Shown here: in pieces, positions 53,101 through 64,000 of the stretch
Layout of the letters: each line of letters opens with the position of its first letter
How positions within the stretch are numbered: the first letter of the stretch is position 1
Source of the DNA: Athripsodes cinereus
Taxonomy: Eukaryota; Arthropoda; Insecta; Trichoptera; Leptoceridae
Direction of reading: 5' to 3'
DNA length: 64,000 nt
NCBI GenBank assembly: GCA_947579605.1
Contig: OX388317.1
Location: 26,679,384-26,743,383 of the forward strand
Translations under genes and position numbers: made by a program
Notes under the pieces: model-generated
What the model saw: only the letters and a program-made list of their open reading frames with translations
Databases searched by the model: none
What the model was told of the DNA's origin: nothing

Positions 53101-56100
53101 TCGATCTCCAAGTTATTCCTAGTCTATCGCCCAAAATTCTATAGTGGTATGATTTTTACGTGATTTTAGAAATATTAGAGTTCGTCGGTAGCCTAGAGGT
53201 GAGTCTCGGCCTCGTGAACAAGGGGTCCGTGGTTCGATACCAGGTGCCGGCAAACTCCCCTCTCATGACACAAGCTTTTAGTAGCTTATTGTGAAAGGTG
53301 TATAAGGTTGTATTTGGGTTTATAACAAACAAATCCCAGATATATCTTTTTTTTTAAAAATTACTTATTTTTATATTTCGTTAGGAAATTCCTATTCTAA
53401 ATTAATTCTTTTGCAAATAAATGAATTTTCATTACTATACGATAAATAAAACAAAATTTCTAAATATATTCAGCATTGACAGACGATATGTCAGACGACC
53501 GGTGTGGTGCGGAGGCTAACGCTCTTGCCTTTGAGTCACGATGTCCCGGGTTCTATTCCCGGCCAGGGCAAAAGGAAGAGTGACCTTTTTCAAATTGTCT
53601 TGGGGTCTGGGTGTTACATGTATATGTTCAGTGCTTTGTACGAGTATATATGTGTATCGTCGTGTTAGTACTCAAAATACAAGATTCATATCTTAGTTTG
53701 GGACTAGCTCGGTCTGTGTGAATTGTCCATACGTGTTATGTTATGTTATTGACCTAGGTTTAAGTAGTCTATAGGAGCCTCACCTCCTCAATTTAATATA
53801 GGTACGTAGAAAAAAGTCGATCTCGGACACAATTCCATTAAAAAGTAGTTCCCGACGTATGATAGTTTGCCACCCCTGATATACAACATACCTATCTACC
53901 TAGTTAATACCTATTCAAATAGGTTGACTATGGATGAGTGTGATCAGTTGGAATGATTAATCTGTAGTAGTTCAAAATATGTTTGACATCTACACTTCTA
54001 GTAAGTAAAAAATCCAGTCTCCGACATCCAATTGTGTCAAAAAATTCATAACATAAATATTTATTTTATCGAACACCTTTCTTTTACAGGATATTCTCGA
54101 GTTGAATTGAAATATCTTATTTAGTGTTACCTATAGAGAAATCTCATATGCGATAAATCCACCTTTTGATACTTTGTGTAGACATATATGTACTTGTATA
54201 TTGCATATTTAGATGCCAATAAACTTTTATTTATAATTATAAAACCAAGAACTGAACAAAGATTTGCTTTCACTGATAAGTTGGAATTGCTATGGAAAAA
54301 TTTATCAAACCAGTTTAAATGTAAATACTTTATTATCAAAATACAAATTTTACAAACATAGAACAATAAAGAAGTTAGCTAAAATGATAAAGGTAGTAAA
54401 TTAATTTGAAATTAGTATACCTCTTCCCCTATTAATGTGAATTTGAGTGAATTTAATGTGAAGAGGTAAGGACATGTCGCTGGGTAACAGAACATAATAC
54501 TGTAATTTGAATATTAGCTAGGATATCACAAACTATTTGGTATTATATGTGCCTCAAGACAAGTTTACTATTTCAGGATATAAACAAGGATTGGTAGAGG
54601 TTGATATTCAATAAGTCCTTTATTATTACACACAAATAATAGAGAAATCAAACAGAAATTAACAGCATTACTTTTTATACTCATCATCTAAATATGTTTT
54701 ATAATATTGTTATTATTTGTTAAAAGATCATTGTTTTTCTGTAAAAACTTTTCAGTTTGTGTTACCAACCGCAGCAAGATTTTAAAATTTAGATTCAATC
54801 TTTTAAAATATTCATGATATGACTATTACATTCTCTAATAACTTATAAAAATACCTTTTCAACTAAACTAAATGAGTTTATGATTACAATATTAATACTG
54901 TGGTTATAATTCTAAATATAAATAAAGATAGGTATACAAACACTATAGAAGACATTAAAACATGGATGTATGTAGGTCTATACCTACTTTATCTAGGTCC
55001 ATGCATTTAAATAGCTATGGAAGCTTTCAAAGTTACTTTGGTGTATTTTTACATTGCTACGGTTGGTGGATTTGAGAATAGAAATACTTGTTATATAAAA
55101 AAACTTGAGTGATACACAGTCGTTAGATTCTACATGATTTCATTATCGGAAAAATCATGATAGTATATTATAATACTCATAGCAGATACATTTATATAAA
55201 ATTGTTATGGGTTAATATTTACATAATATTTCTTTTGATTATTTCTATCTATCTATCTATACTCTCACGCCTGTCCCATGTGGGGTAGGCAGAAAGAATG
55301 GAATAATAATAATAATAAATAAATAAATATTTCTTTATTCAATCAATATCATACAAACGTTGAAACAATATATCACCAATTATCTTCAATTAAGTTGCAG
55401 CAGCCTCACTAGGTTGCCCTGTATCGAGGCGTGCTGCGTAAAAAATATAAAAAAAAAAAAACATACATTCACCAAGGATTAATACATCTTACAAAAAAAT
55501 AAAAATGTATAAAAATAATCACATCAGCAAATTAATAAATCGATAACAAATGAATAAATGGATGAATGAATAAAAGAACAAATGTACAAATAAGTAAATG
55601 AATAAACGAATAAATGAATAAATTAATAATGATTGACAATTTGCCGTATAGATATATCCTTACTAGGGGATTCGATCCCGGCCCTTTTTTCTAATCCCGG
55701 GATTTCGGGATTATCTACAGTTGATCCCGGGATTGTATTGGTATTGTAAAGTGGTAACAAAAAGTCAGTAAACCATGTCAAAATCAGTTTTTTTTTATTT
55801 ATCTGGCAATGAATTTAAGTTTTGAATCTGCAAAAAGTCGGTTAAACACAATTATACTTCAAACACCTCCTAAAATAAACTAACAAGGCAGTTATGATTT
55901 ATAAAACTAACAATTTAACTTTTTTTATATTTATAAATTGTATTCTTGTATTTGTATTTATTTCATAGTTTAAACCCAGAACAGTTTTAGTTAAGTGGGG
56001 CAATATATTCTATAATTTAGGGGAGGAATGGATGGAAAGATGAAAGAACTGATTGATGTAATGAATGAAAAAAATCTAGATATTGTGTGTCTAAGTGAAA

Positions 56101-59100
56101 CTAAAAAGAAAGGTAATGGATTATGTGAGCGCGATGGTATGATAGAAATTTGGTCTGGAGTGCCTGAAGAACAGCATGCCTGTCAAGGAGTAGGAGTAAT
56201 TCTAGGAAGGAGAATGGCAGAATGTATGAATGGATATGAGTGTGTAAGCCCAAGACTCATTTGGATTCGTCTCAAAGTAGGGTTAACTAGACTACTCCTG
56301 ATTGCAGGTTATGGTCCTGGAAACGATGCAAGAGAAGAGGAGAAGGATGAGTTCTGGGATAGTGTAAAAAAGATAGCAGAATCTAAGAAAGACAATGAAA
56401 GGATTTTACTGGCTGGAGATTTTAATGGATGGGTTGGAGTGAGAAGAAGAGACTATGAAAGCGTGTTAGGTGATCACGGCGATGGAAGAGTGAATGATAA
56501 TGGAAGAAGACTGCTAGAGGTATGCATGGAATGGGATCTTTTTGTATCCAATACATTTTTTGAACACAAAGATATCCATTTGTTTACTTGAGAGAGAGGG
56601 TGTGAGAGATCCTTAATCGATTATGTATGTGTTGACTCAAATCTTCGGAAGGCCACCATTGATACACGTGTGTATAGGGGCGCTGAGCTGGAAACAGACC
56701 ATTTTCTTGTGGTTTCAAGAATATGCTTGTTCTCTGGCTGGCGGTCTAAAACACATAAAGATCAGAAAGCTAAGAGGATAAAAGTCGAAAAGTTGAACGA
56801 GATAGAGTGTAGGGAAAAGTATGAAAGAGAAACATGTATGAAATTTGATGCAAATGAAGGTAATGATTTGAATGTAGATGAGAGATGGAGTGTGATGAAA
56901 CAAGTGCTAGTATACTGTGCAAAAGATTTCTGTGGAGAAACTGTGATTGGACGGAAAAAAGGCGATGCATGGTGGGATGATGATGTTAAAGACCAGAGAT
57001 GTGCAAAATACTTCCAAAAAAGTATTTAAATACAAAATACAAATACTTTTGAATTTTTGTATTTCAAATACAAAATACTAAATACTTTTTCAAAATGGTA
57101 TTTAAATACAAAATACAAAATACGTATTTTCAAAATACTTTTTTAAAATACCTTTTTAAAATACTTTTTACAAATAGTCGAACAAGGTGTAAGACAAAAG
57201 TATTTAATATTTAAACCATTGATGAATGAAAAAGAAATTAAAAACTGGACAAAAGTATACATAAGTGGAGAAAGGGTTGACATGATTAGAAACAGTTGCC
57301 TTGTCGCTACTATCTATATGCGGACGATTTGCAAATCTATACACATGCTAAACTTCACAATATCTCCTCTGCCATTTATTCTACCAATGAGTGTTTGCAA
57401 CAGATCTCAAACTGGGCTAGTGCTCATGGATTACTCCTCAATGCCTCAAAAACCCAGACAATATTCATTGGTAGCCTTCACTCTATATCTAGGTTGAAAA
57501 ATATGAATTTACCTCCCACTACTATGAATTCAGTAGCAATACCCTCTTCGGCGACAGTAAAGAATTTGGGCATAATCATGGACCAGAGACTCTCTTGGCA
57601 GCATCAATTTAACACTCTAAAGAAAAAGTTTTTTTACAAGTTCCACACCCTTAAGATGCTGCAAAAATTCTTGCCCACTAAAGTAAAAATTTTATTGGTC
57701 CAATCCTTGCTGTTGCCCATTATCGACTATGCTGATCTCGTGTATGTGGACATGAATCAGGATCTAATTGACAAACTTGATCGACTTCAGAATGTTGGCA
57801 TAAGGTTTATTTTTAATCTAAAAAAAACTGACCACATTTCTGAATATCGTAATACCCTGAAATGGCTTACTGTACGACAAAGACGTGAGCTCCATCTACT
57901 CACATTTGTCCACAATGCTCTGTACGCAGGATCAACCCCGTACTATATTAAGGAGGCTTTTGAATACTTGGCGAGTCACGGTTTACCTCTGAGGTCGAAT
58001 AACCAGCGCATCCTGTCAATCCCGGCTCATGGTACAACTTTCATCTCAAAATCTTTTGCAGTTCAGGGTGCTCGTTGCTGAAATAATCTCCCTTCAAAAT
58101 TTAGGCTGACTCAAAGTCTGACGTCTTTCAAGCGAGCCGTTAAGGAGAAAATGATTTCCACAAATACAAACACAGCCTCTGAAACCTGAAACCCATCATT
58201 CCTAACCCCCCCTCCTTTTTTCCCCCCTTTTCCTTTCCCTTTATGTATGTATGTTTGTATCTTTTTTTTTGCAGTCTCTCCCTTTTTATATATATGTGTG
58301 TATGTATGTATGTTTTGTATATATGTTCACTTTGTGAATGTATTTTTTTTTTCTCTTTTATTTCCAAAATCCTTTAGATCAGTGTTTCCCAAACTTCTTG
58401 TCGTCGCGAACCAAAAGTAATATCCAACAGAATTTGGCGAACCCCCTATGTAGTCGTTAATGATAGGCAAAAAAACAATAAAATTTTCTTTATATGCTGC
58501 ATAAGATATAGGCAGTATGCATACGTTCGAAACAACAGCGTGCAATCTGCATTGTATTTGGTGTGCTTTTTTTATTTTTTTTTTGTGTTTTTGTTTTTTT
58601 TTCCTTTTATTTTTCTTGGGCAATTTAAAATCCCGCCATTACGCTATTATTTTCGCGAACCCCCTTTGTAGACATAGCGAACCCCCAGGGGTTCGCGAAC
58701 CACCGGTTGGGAAACACTGCTTTAGATCATTGATTTTATTTTTATCATATGTTTTTTTTTTCTTTTTAAGTTAATACTTTTGGGTTAGTTGGAAGAGATC
58801 GCGCCTTTGCGATAAACTCGCCCTCTGTATATTGATTGTATTTAATTTGAATGTATACCTTTTATGTAATTGTTTTCCATCAATGTACAGTAAAGAATGA
58901 ATAAATAAATAAATAAATTAGATATAGCATTGCTTGCAGACAATTGATGAATACCATTGATGAATGAAAAACTGGACAAGAGTATACATAAATGGAGAAA
59001 GGGTTGACATGATTCGATATATCATTGCTTGCAGACAATGAGGATGAGCCTTAGGAAGAACTGTCAAAATAGAAAAAATTTTAATTAAGTCATGACAAAA

Positions 59101-62100
59101 TGTACCGTTGTTAGAAGAGATTAAGCCGAAATTTGTCATAAATGGATTGAGTATCATCAAGCAGGTAAGAGAATTCCTGACTTGGGCTGCAAAATAAATC
59201 AGAATGGATAATCCAAATCTGAAATCGTATGGACAACTGTGAGTCCTAGAGATAGTGGTGTTTAAACTGTGTCTCACTGTCCACAAGGCAGCACACCACC
59301 CACTGAGCTGTTCCGCTGACGAAAATGTGTGGCGAAGGCTGTGATCATCTTCTTAAACTCGTTAAACTCAAAAGGGCAAATACCTCTAAATTTGCAGAAA
59401 GAAGAAACAGAGTCGCGGCGTCATCTGCCTGGAACAGATTGCCTCCAGACAAAATTGAAAATGCTACCATTCAGGAGAAATCACAGCGCCCTTGAGATGG
59501 CCATGAAACATTAAACGGCGTCATGTATAATTTGTTCAATCATCATTATTATGTGTGTATATCTCAAACATGGAGTACTCTAATGGAAACGTTGTATTTG
59601 TAATTCAACAAATTGGCAAAAAAAGCTTGCGTACGCGCATATCAATTAATGGCAGAATTTTGTTTCAAACAATAAAAAGGTATTTTGTAAAAGTATTTTG
59701 TGTAAAATACAAAATACTCAAAAAAAGTATTTCAAATAAAATACAAAATACTTTTTACAAAAAGGTATTTGAAATACAAAATACAAATACGTATTTTGTA
59801 TTTTGTATTTGTATTTTAAATACTTTTATTTGAAATACGTCACATCTCTGTTAAAGACGCAGTTATGAAAAAGAAGAATGCATGGAAGGGTGTGCTAGCC
59901 TCACGTAATCTAGATCAAGGAAAAATTGAGAGTGCTAGAGAAGTATACAAGGAATGTAAGAAAGCTGTAAAGGAACTGATAAAGGAAAAAAAGAAATTAG
60001 TAGATGAAGCAGAGTGTAAGAAATTGTCTGATAATGTGAAAGAAAATATGAAAATATTTTGGAAAGAAGTTAAGCGTAAAAGAAGCAACAATGAGGTGAA
60101 TAGTATGAATGCAATTAGAAATAAAGAGGGATGTATGTTGATGAATGGTGTTGACGTTGTGAATAGATGGAAAGAATATTTTGAGGAGCTGTTTGAAAGT
60201 GGAGGTGAATGTCCAAGCCAGTGAAACAGTGAAAGGGAAAACGCGAATGAAACAAGGGATGAAGAAATAACTATGGATGAGATTAAGAATGCATTGAAGA
60301 AAGCAAAGAATGGCAAAGCGGTTGGATATGATATGATCTCTACGGAATTCATCAGTTTGAGTGGGCTGAGGACTCTCGAATGGTGTCATGCACTCTTTAA
60401 CCAATGTTGGAGGGAAGGTTGCACGCCAGAAGACTGGCGAAAAGCTGTGATATGCCCTCTATACAAAGGAAAGGGGTCAAGACTAGAATGCGGGAGTTAT
60501 CGGGCTATCAGTCTGCTGAGCTCGGTGGGGAAGCTGTATGCAAAAATATTGATTGAAAGAGTTCGAAAAGTAACTGAGACGAATGTATGGGATGTGCAAG
60601 GTGCCTTTCAGAGTGGTAGAGGATGTGTGGACCAGATTTTCTCCCTGCGAATGGTGACAGAGAAGCTCCTGGAGAAACACCAGAAGCTTTTCTGCGCGTT
60701 TGTTGATCTTGAAAAGGCTTATGATAGAGTAGATCGTGAGAAAATGTGGCAAGTACTATCAATGTGTGGGGTGGGTAGTCAGCTAATTCGCGCCATTGCG
60801 TCCCTATATACAGGAAGTTCTGCGTGTGTTAGAGTGAACAATAACCTGTCGGAATGGTTCACACTGACAAAAGGAGTAAAACAAGGGTGCGTTATGTCGC
60901 CATGGCTTTTTAACCTATACATTGATCATTGTATTCGTCCATTGAAAGAAATGAATGTAGGTGTTGATATGAATGGGATGAATGTAAGAGCGTTAATGTT
61001 TGCCGATGATTTGGTATTGATGGCTGAAAGTGAAAGTGATCTACAGCGAATGATGACGTGTGTGTATGAAAATTGTGCGATTAATGGATTGAGAATGAAT
61101 GCAAAAAAGACAAAAATTATGGTGTTTAAAAGAGGAAGTGAGAGAACAGTATGCCAGGTGATGATTGACAACGAAGTGTTAGAGCAAGTTGACAAATGTG
61201 TGTACTTAGGTAGTTTGTTCATGAGAGATGGGAAGTGTGAAAGCGATATTGAAAGGAGAAAAGTTGCTGGCAATAAGGTAAATGGTGCAATCCGACCAAT
61301 AATTGCAAAATTAAACATATCCACCACAGCTAAAAGGTTGGTGCACTCTGCTATCTTAGTGCCAACACTTATGTATGCAAGTGAGACGTGGACATGGTTA
61401 AAGAAGGATGAAAGTGGCATAAATGCAGTGGAAATGAGATCGTTGAGAAGGATGTGTGGTAAAAGTCTGAGAGATCGTGTGCGTAACATTGATATACGAA
61501 AGGAATGTGGAATGAAAGTTGGTGTAATAACAAGGATGAATGTAAATAAGTTAAGATGGTTTGGGCACGTGGAAAGAATGAATGAGGACAGAATGACTAA
61601 GAAGATATATTTGTCTGAGAGGAATGGTGCTCAGAGACGTGGACGTCCGAGGATTAAATGGCAAGATCATTTAAATCAAATCCTACAGGACGGTCACGTG
61701 TTGAGCACATTGAACAGGAGAGCATGCATGAGGAATTGTATGACAGTGACGGAAGCGAAAGATGTATGCAAAGATAGAAGGAAGTGGCGCTCGATCCTTT
61801 CTGCCTACCCCGCGAGGGAAGCGGCGTGATGGTATGTATGTATGTATATATTCTATAATGTTGTTTTTATGTACTATTTTGGAATATTTTTTTTAAATCA
61901 ACTTAGTTAGACTTATTTAGCTTAACCCATAACAAAAAAATACATACTACAGGGATCAATGTTTAAACTCGTATTTTTAAATTAAATTGACCAGAGATTT
62001 TATGAATTATTTATTTGAATTAGGTCGGTGAGTGATTTTTTGATGCTATTTTTAAAAATATCAAATCGCTCAAGCATTGTTAGGAGACTATTCCAACACG

Positions 62101-63656
62101 ATTTGCAGTTAAACAATAAATTAAGCTCTCTTCCATGTTCCTTTTCAATATAGTTTTGAAGCATCATTCTTCAAAGATGCTCTTTTGAAAATAAGAACCA
62201 CTACGAACTTTCTTTACGACTTCATTAATATTCCAATCATTGGTCAAACTCACCATTACCGGTTTGTTTAGAATATTAACTAATTTTTTTATTGTTTAAC
62301 CGAATTTGGATGCAGATGACAAAACCAATCAGAAACCTCAATTGGAGAACCATGTCTACACAATGCAACATTGTGTAAAATCTAATCGGAAGAAGTGAGA
62401 AAGGTGTCCCAACGCTTACGAATTGGCTCTAGGCTGGCTTAAGTGATCACTTTCAGTGTCCATGGACAACGTTCACCAATTTCACCATTCTCACTGTCAC
62501 GATTTAAGGTCCACCAATCGAGAGATGCTAGTTCATTTGCAGGTATTTTTCTATACAATAAATCACAAACGGCTAAGTGAATACCGTGTGCAAAACAAAC
62601 TAGGTGCTTTGCATTGACAAGTTTTCCAACTGTAATTTGGACCATCAGTAACTATTGCCACAATATCGTATCTAGTGAGATATCGAACTCAGAATAGCGC
62701 TCTTTTAAGATACTAACACAAGCTTCCGCTGTCAGTGATTCATTGATGCGTATGAGTCCCAAATTCTTGACTTATTGTATAATTGTATTAATCCAGGGAT
62801 TTCTTAAATTAAATCCCGGGATTTTCGGGACTAAAATACGACCGGGATTCGGGATCCCGGGATCGAATCCCCTAATCCTTACATACTTCTCTACATTCAT
62901 CCAGTTTCTCATACATGCATGCCGATTTCTCTTACTCAACATGCCGCCGTCTTTAAGAGTTTGATCCACGTGGTTCTTGAACATCCGCACTTCCTCACAC
63001 CCCCTCTTTCAGATAAATACATTCTCTTTGTTATTTTTTTATTATTTAATTACATTCATTTGATTCCTTGTGAAAGCAAGTTGAATTCCCTTAAAATAAC
63101 TTTTGAAATATGGAAATAAAAAGATATTTTTTTATAATTTATTAACATTATAATAAGAATAATTATAGGATTCAACAATAAAAGTAAACAATACACAAAT
63201 AAACCTAATTTAATCATCATTATTGAATAAAATCCGTGGGGTATAAACATACTGAGAGTGTTGAATGTAATTTATGTTTATAGTAATGTTTTAATGTTCA
63301 CAGGATATGTGCTGGGTACTGACATAGATTTCCTAATGATTCACGGCAGAACAAGACCATCTAGAGTCACACAGAAGGTAAGAAGTATTTTCTATCATCC
63401 TCATCATTTCACAAGAAGTATACATGTGATGGGAATGAATTGACCAACACCTACTGTAATGATCCCAGCAAGAATTGCTTTTGATAATATTTTAAAATAA
63501 CAATGTGTGTATTGCAGGTGAGGGATAAAGATGAAAACATACAAGCCAACATGCGTCAGTATGAGATACAAGACAAATACATAGACGTTCTAGTGACTGA
63601 CTTCGCCCTGCCGTTATGGAGAGATTCTCTGCGTCTGGATGCCATCATCACAGACC
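50191..63656 (+). CDS. Trmt11: Trmt11, tRNA (guanine10-N2)-methyltransferase catalytic subunit (5' part)
   Basis: Six exons found: 50,191-50,277; 50,369-50,725; 50,905-51,039; 52,013-52,202; 63,304-63,377; 63,518-63,656. All phases join and all sites are GT/AG. The next exon lies beyond 64,000. Together with Trmt112 this enzyme makes m2G at position 10 of cytosolic tRNAs. Exons 1-3 give the N-terminal THUMP-containing part. Exon 4 carries KRKFIGNTSMDAQLSVLMAN and SAM-binding motif I, DPFVGSGSLL. Exon 5 carries GTDIDF (motif II). Exon 6 ends DAIITD, leaving the catalytic DPPY motif split by the next intron. ATGs at 50,191 and 50,200 are both in frame; the first was chosen. Intron 4 is about 11.1 kb, nearly all transposons; the other introns are under 1 kb. 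Confidence 0.93.
51040..52012. other. Trmt11 intron 3
   Basis: Contains an inverted, diverged copy of the dispersed repeat at about 51,700-51,830 (TTGTTGCCACAGAGAGGATT, then CACAACTTGTGGGAGATG). Nothing else recognised. Confidence 0.6.
52401..52573 (-). repeat. tRNA-derived SINE, minus strand
   Basis: On the minus strand, GTTCGTCGGTAGCCTGGAGG (box A region) and GGTTCGATCCCAG (box B), followed by the same body as the copy at 53,180-53,360 (CAAGCTTTTAGCTTACTGTG, AAACCCAGATATATC). Confidence 0.8.
52880..52965 (+). repeat. Dispersed repeat, partial copy
   Basis: GCCGTCCTCTCCTCACTAAC, then AAGATATTCAGAATGGGTAG and CAAACCTCATCGCTGA match the second half of the 27.2-kb copy. Confidence 0.65.
53180..53360 (+). 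repeat. tRNA-derived SINE, plus strand
   Basis: Box A-like GGTAGCCTAGAGGTGAGTC and box B GGTTCGATACC at tRNA spacing, with a body ending AATCCCAGATATATCTTTTT. Pairs with the inverted copy at 52,401-52,573. Confidence 0.82.
53497..53750 (+). repeat. Second tRNA-derived SINE family
   Basis: Box A-like GTGTGGTGCGGAGGCTAACG and box B GGGTTCTATTCCCGG, followed by GGGGTCTGGGTGTTACATG and a tail TTATGTTATGTTATT. This architecture is common in lepidopteran SINEs. Confidence 0.82.
53887..55254. other. Trmt11 intron 4, no recognised element
   Basis: AT-rich DNA without an identifiable gene or repeat. Confidence 0.5.
57280..58915 (+). pseudogene. Captured LINE 3' part inside hAT copy B
   Basis: Open from the YADD box region (YLYADDLQIYTHAKLHNISS) through GTTFISKSFAVQGARC to a TGA at 58,079-58,081, then the remaining C-terminus, 3' UTR and AATAAATAAA tail. 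About 75 bp of host sequence ending GAAAGGGTTGACATGATT is repeated on both sides of it, so it looks like an insertion into the ancestral hAT element. Confidence 0.85.
58380..58719. mobile_element. 340-bp hAT MITE inside hAT copy B
   Basis: CAGTGTTTCCCAA...TTGGGAAACACTG ends and perfect 8-bp target duplication CTTTAGAT (58,372-58,379 and 58,720-58,727). Copy A has the empty site at about 28,943. The interior carries GCGAACCCCC blocks near both ends. Confidence 0.92.
61970..62760 (-). pseudogene. Decayed hAT transposase
   Basis: On the minus strand, pieces in several frames read HLVCFAHGIHLAVCDLLY (62,590-ish), RINESLTAEACVSILKERYS upstream, and further on EHGRELNLLFNCKSCWNSLL, MLERFDIFKNSI. 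These are characteristic hAT transposase segments around the catalytic core. Stops and frameshifts disable it. Its N-terminus and C-terminus were not found. Confidence 0.8.
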
Positions 63657-64000
63657 GTAAGTATTTCTTCTCTTATCCATTACAAATCAACTTATTTTAC
63701 ATACTGCTTTTTAATCACTGGATCTCTCACTCATTTCTGCAGACTTTCCAGTCTCAATAAAACATTGCATGTATAAGACATCTCATCATTGCATTCATTA
63801 TGAGATCAAAACTATCAACTATTTATAGTCATTTAACATCACTCAATTAATATTAAACTTTAATATTTGTTACAAATAAGCAATTAGTTCACATAATGGT
63901 TATAAACTTATAATAAGCTGTTTTTTGAAAATGTCACTTGTATTAGTTTAAATATAACGACAATACACTGCTGAACTATGACTTTGAACTTCAGAAGACT
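63657..64000. other. Trmt11 intron 6 (start)
   Basis: Begins with donor GTAAGT. No exon carrying the expected continuation of the DPPY motif appears before the window ends. Confidence 0.7.

Larger units (their letters stand above)
53066..53878. mobile_element. hAT-type MITE carrying two SINEs
   Basis: Ends CAGAGGTGGCCAACGCGTCG and GTTTGCCACCCCTG. Perfect 8-bp target duplication ATATACAA (53,058-53,065 and 53,879-53,886). The CGATCGCGATCGACCGGTCG core near the left end and GTCGATCTCGG near the right end are its own subterminal parts. Two different tRNA-derived SINEs sit inside. Confidence 0.88.
56994..59850. mobile_element. hAT-like non-autonomous element, copy B (2.86 kb)
   Basis: CAGAGATGTG/CACATCTCTG inverted repeats and perfect target duplication TTAAAGAC (56,986-56,993 and 59,851-59,858). 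The termini and LINE cargo are the same as in copy A. Copy B keeps about 230 bp of LINE sequence deleted in A and has an extra 340-bp MITE. It lacks about 140 bp present in A near 29,463-29,600. Confidence 0.9.
56028..61829 (+). pseudogene. RTE-like polyprotein (endonuclease, reverse transcriptase), two stops and one insertion
   Basis: Endonuclease motifs: LDIVCLSETKKKGNG, LLAGDFNGWVG and ETDHFLV. Reverse transcriptase motifs after the insertion: FVDLEKAYDRVDRE, KGVKQGCVMSPWLFNLYID and LMFADDLVLMAES. The C-terminal region contains TLMYASETWTW and LRWFGHVERMN. Leaving out the 2,865 bp of inserted element and duplicated target, the frame is unbroken over 979 codons apart from two TGA stops (56,589-56,591 and 60,222-60,224). 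RTE versus a related clade is not certain. Confidence 0.85.
56017..61845 (+). mobile_element. RTE-like LINE, 5'-truncated, interrupted by a hAT-like element
   Basis: Flanked by ATATATTCTATAAT at 56,003-56,016 and 61,846-61,859, a 14-bp target duplication (the right one overlaps the TATG tail). The 3' end is CTGCCTACCCCGCGAGGGAA, then GCGGCGTGATGG and (TATG)n, as in RTE elements with short tandem-repeat tails. The N-terminal WNVR-type part of the endonuclease is missing. Confidence 0.85.
55664..62874 (-). mobile_element. 7.2-kb hAT element with decayed transposase, split by an RTE
   Basis: Terminal inverted repeats TAGGGGATTCGATCCCGG and CCGGGATCGAATCCCCTA and a perfect 8-bp target duplication ATCCTTAC (55,656-55,663 and 62,875-62,882). 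Subterminal repeats of CCCGGGAT are present at both ends. Transposase remnants lie on the minus strand at about 61,970-62,760. About 5.8 kb of it is the inserted RTE. Confidence 0.9.
55258..63030 (-). mobile_element. Split RTE-like LINE 3' fragment hosting the nested stack
   Basis: The left piece (about 55,258-55,301 and 55,640-55,663) and the right piece (62,875 to about 63,030) join across the hAT insertion into the same minus-strand RTE 3' end seen at 430-775. Landmarks are ACTCTCACGCCTGTCCCATG on the left and TTCTCATACATGCATGCCGA with GATCCACGTGG on the right. A separate retroposon tail, AATAAATAAATATTTCTTTA and following, occupies about 55,302-55,640. Confidence 0.75.

Noticed and set aside
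53180..53360. Functional tRNA gene
   Set aside because: Box A and B are present but the acceptor stem does not pair and the body continues as a repeated SINE with an inverted copy nearby.
60483..61489. Minus-strand ORFs opposite the RTE reverse transcriptase
   Set aside because: They are antisense shadows of a clear plus-strand coding region.
63733..63760. Next Trmt11 exon after TTCTGCAG
   Set aside because: The continuation does not give the expected Pro-Tyr-Gly after DAIITD and soon reaches a stop.

Overview
The window is AT-rich eukaryotic DNA with spliced genes, from an insect and most likely a moth or butterfly. The signs are spliced exons with good GT/AG sites, many 'gtaggtacctacct' runs, tRNA-derived SINEs with a TATGTTATGTTATT-type tail, an errantivirus-type LTR element and very many nested transposons. 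The order is inferred from sequence character, not from a search.

Host genes are few. (1) An unrecognised basic, Ser/Lys-rich protein ends in a large last exon at 32,946-34,269. (2) Immediately downstream is a complete seven-exon gene (34,603-37,994, 281 aa) resembling glutamate-rich protein 2 (ERICH2). (3) The first six coding exons of Trmt11, the tRNA m2G10 methyltransferase catalytic subunit, run from 50,191 off the right edge. Its fourth intron is about 11.1 kb and is packed with transposons. (4) On the minus strand are a Cys-rich first exon (about 18,743-19,016) and a 38-codon ORF (24,149-24,265), both of unknown function.

Left third (1-18.7 kb): LINE debris; then an errantivirus-like LTR retrotransposon on the minus strand (823-13,601) with two identical 270-bp LTRs, a GTAG target duplication, PBS, PPT, and gag, protease, pol and env in separate frames. 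A full-length LINE (about 8,455-13,196) sits in its leader. A second related LINE follows (ORFs 14,580-18,247). Both LINEs have the slippery heptamer A AAA AAC directly before the ORF1 stop, with ORF2 opening exactly in the -1 frame.

Middle (18.7-50 kb): gene-poor, with a 98-bp tandem array, hairpin retroposons that look Penelope-like, a Helitron-like end, many MITEs with 8-bp hAT target duplications, LINE tails and a dispersed repeat present about nine times.

Right (50-64 kb): Trmt11. In intron 4 five insertions are stacked like a set of boxes: RTE 3' fragment < 7.2-kb hAT < 5'-truncated RTE < 2.9-kb hAT-like element carrying a LINE 3' end < 340-bp hAT MITE. Each of the four inner junctions has a readable target-site duplication. 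The 2.4-2.9-kb hAT-like element also occurs at 27,780-30,213 with the same LINE cargo, so the composite moved as a unit.
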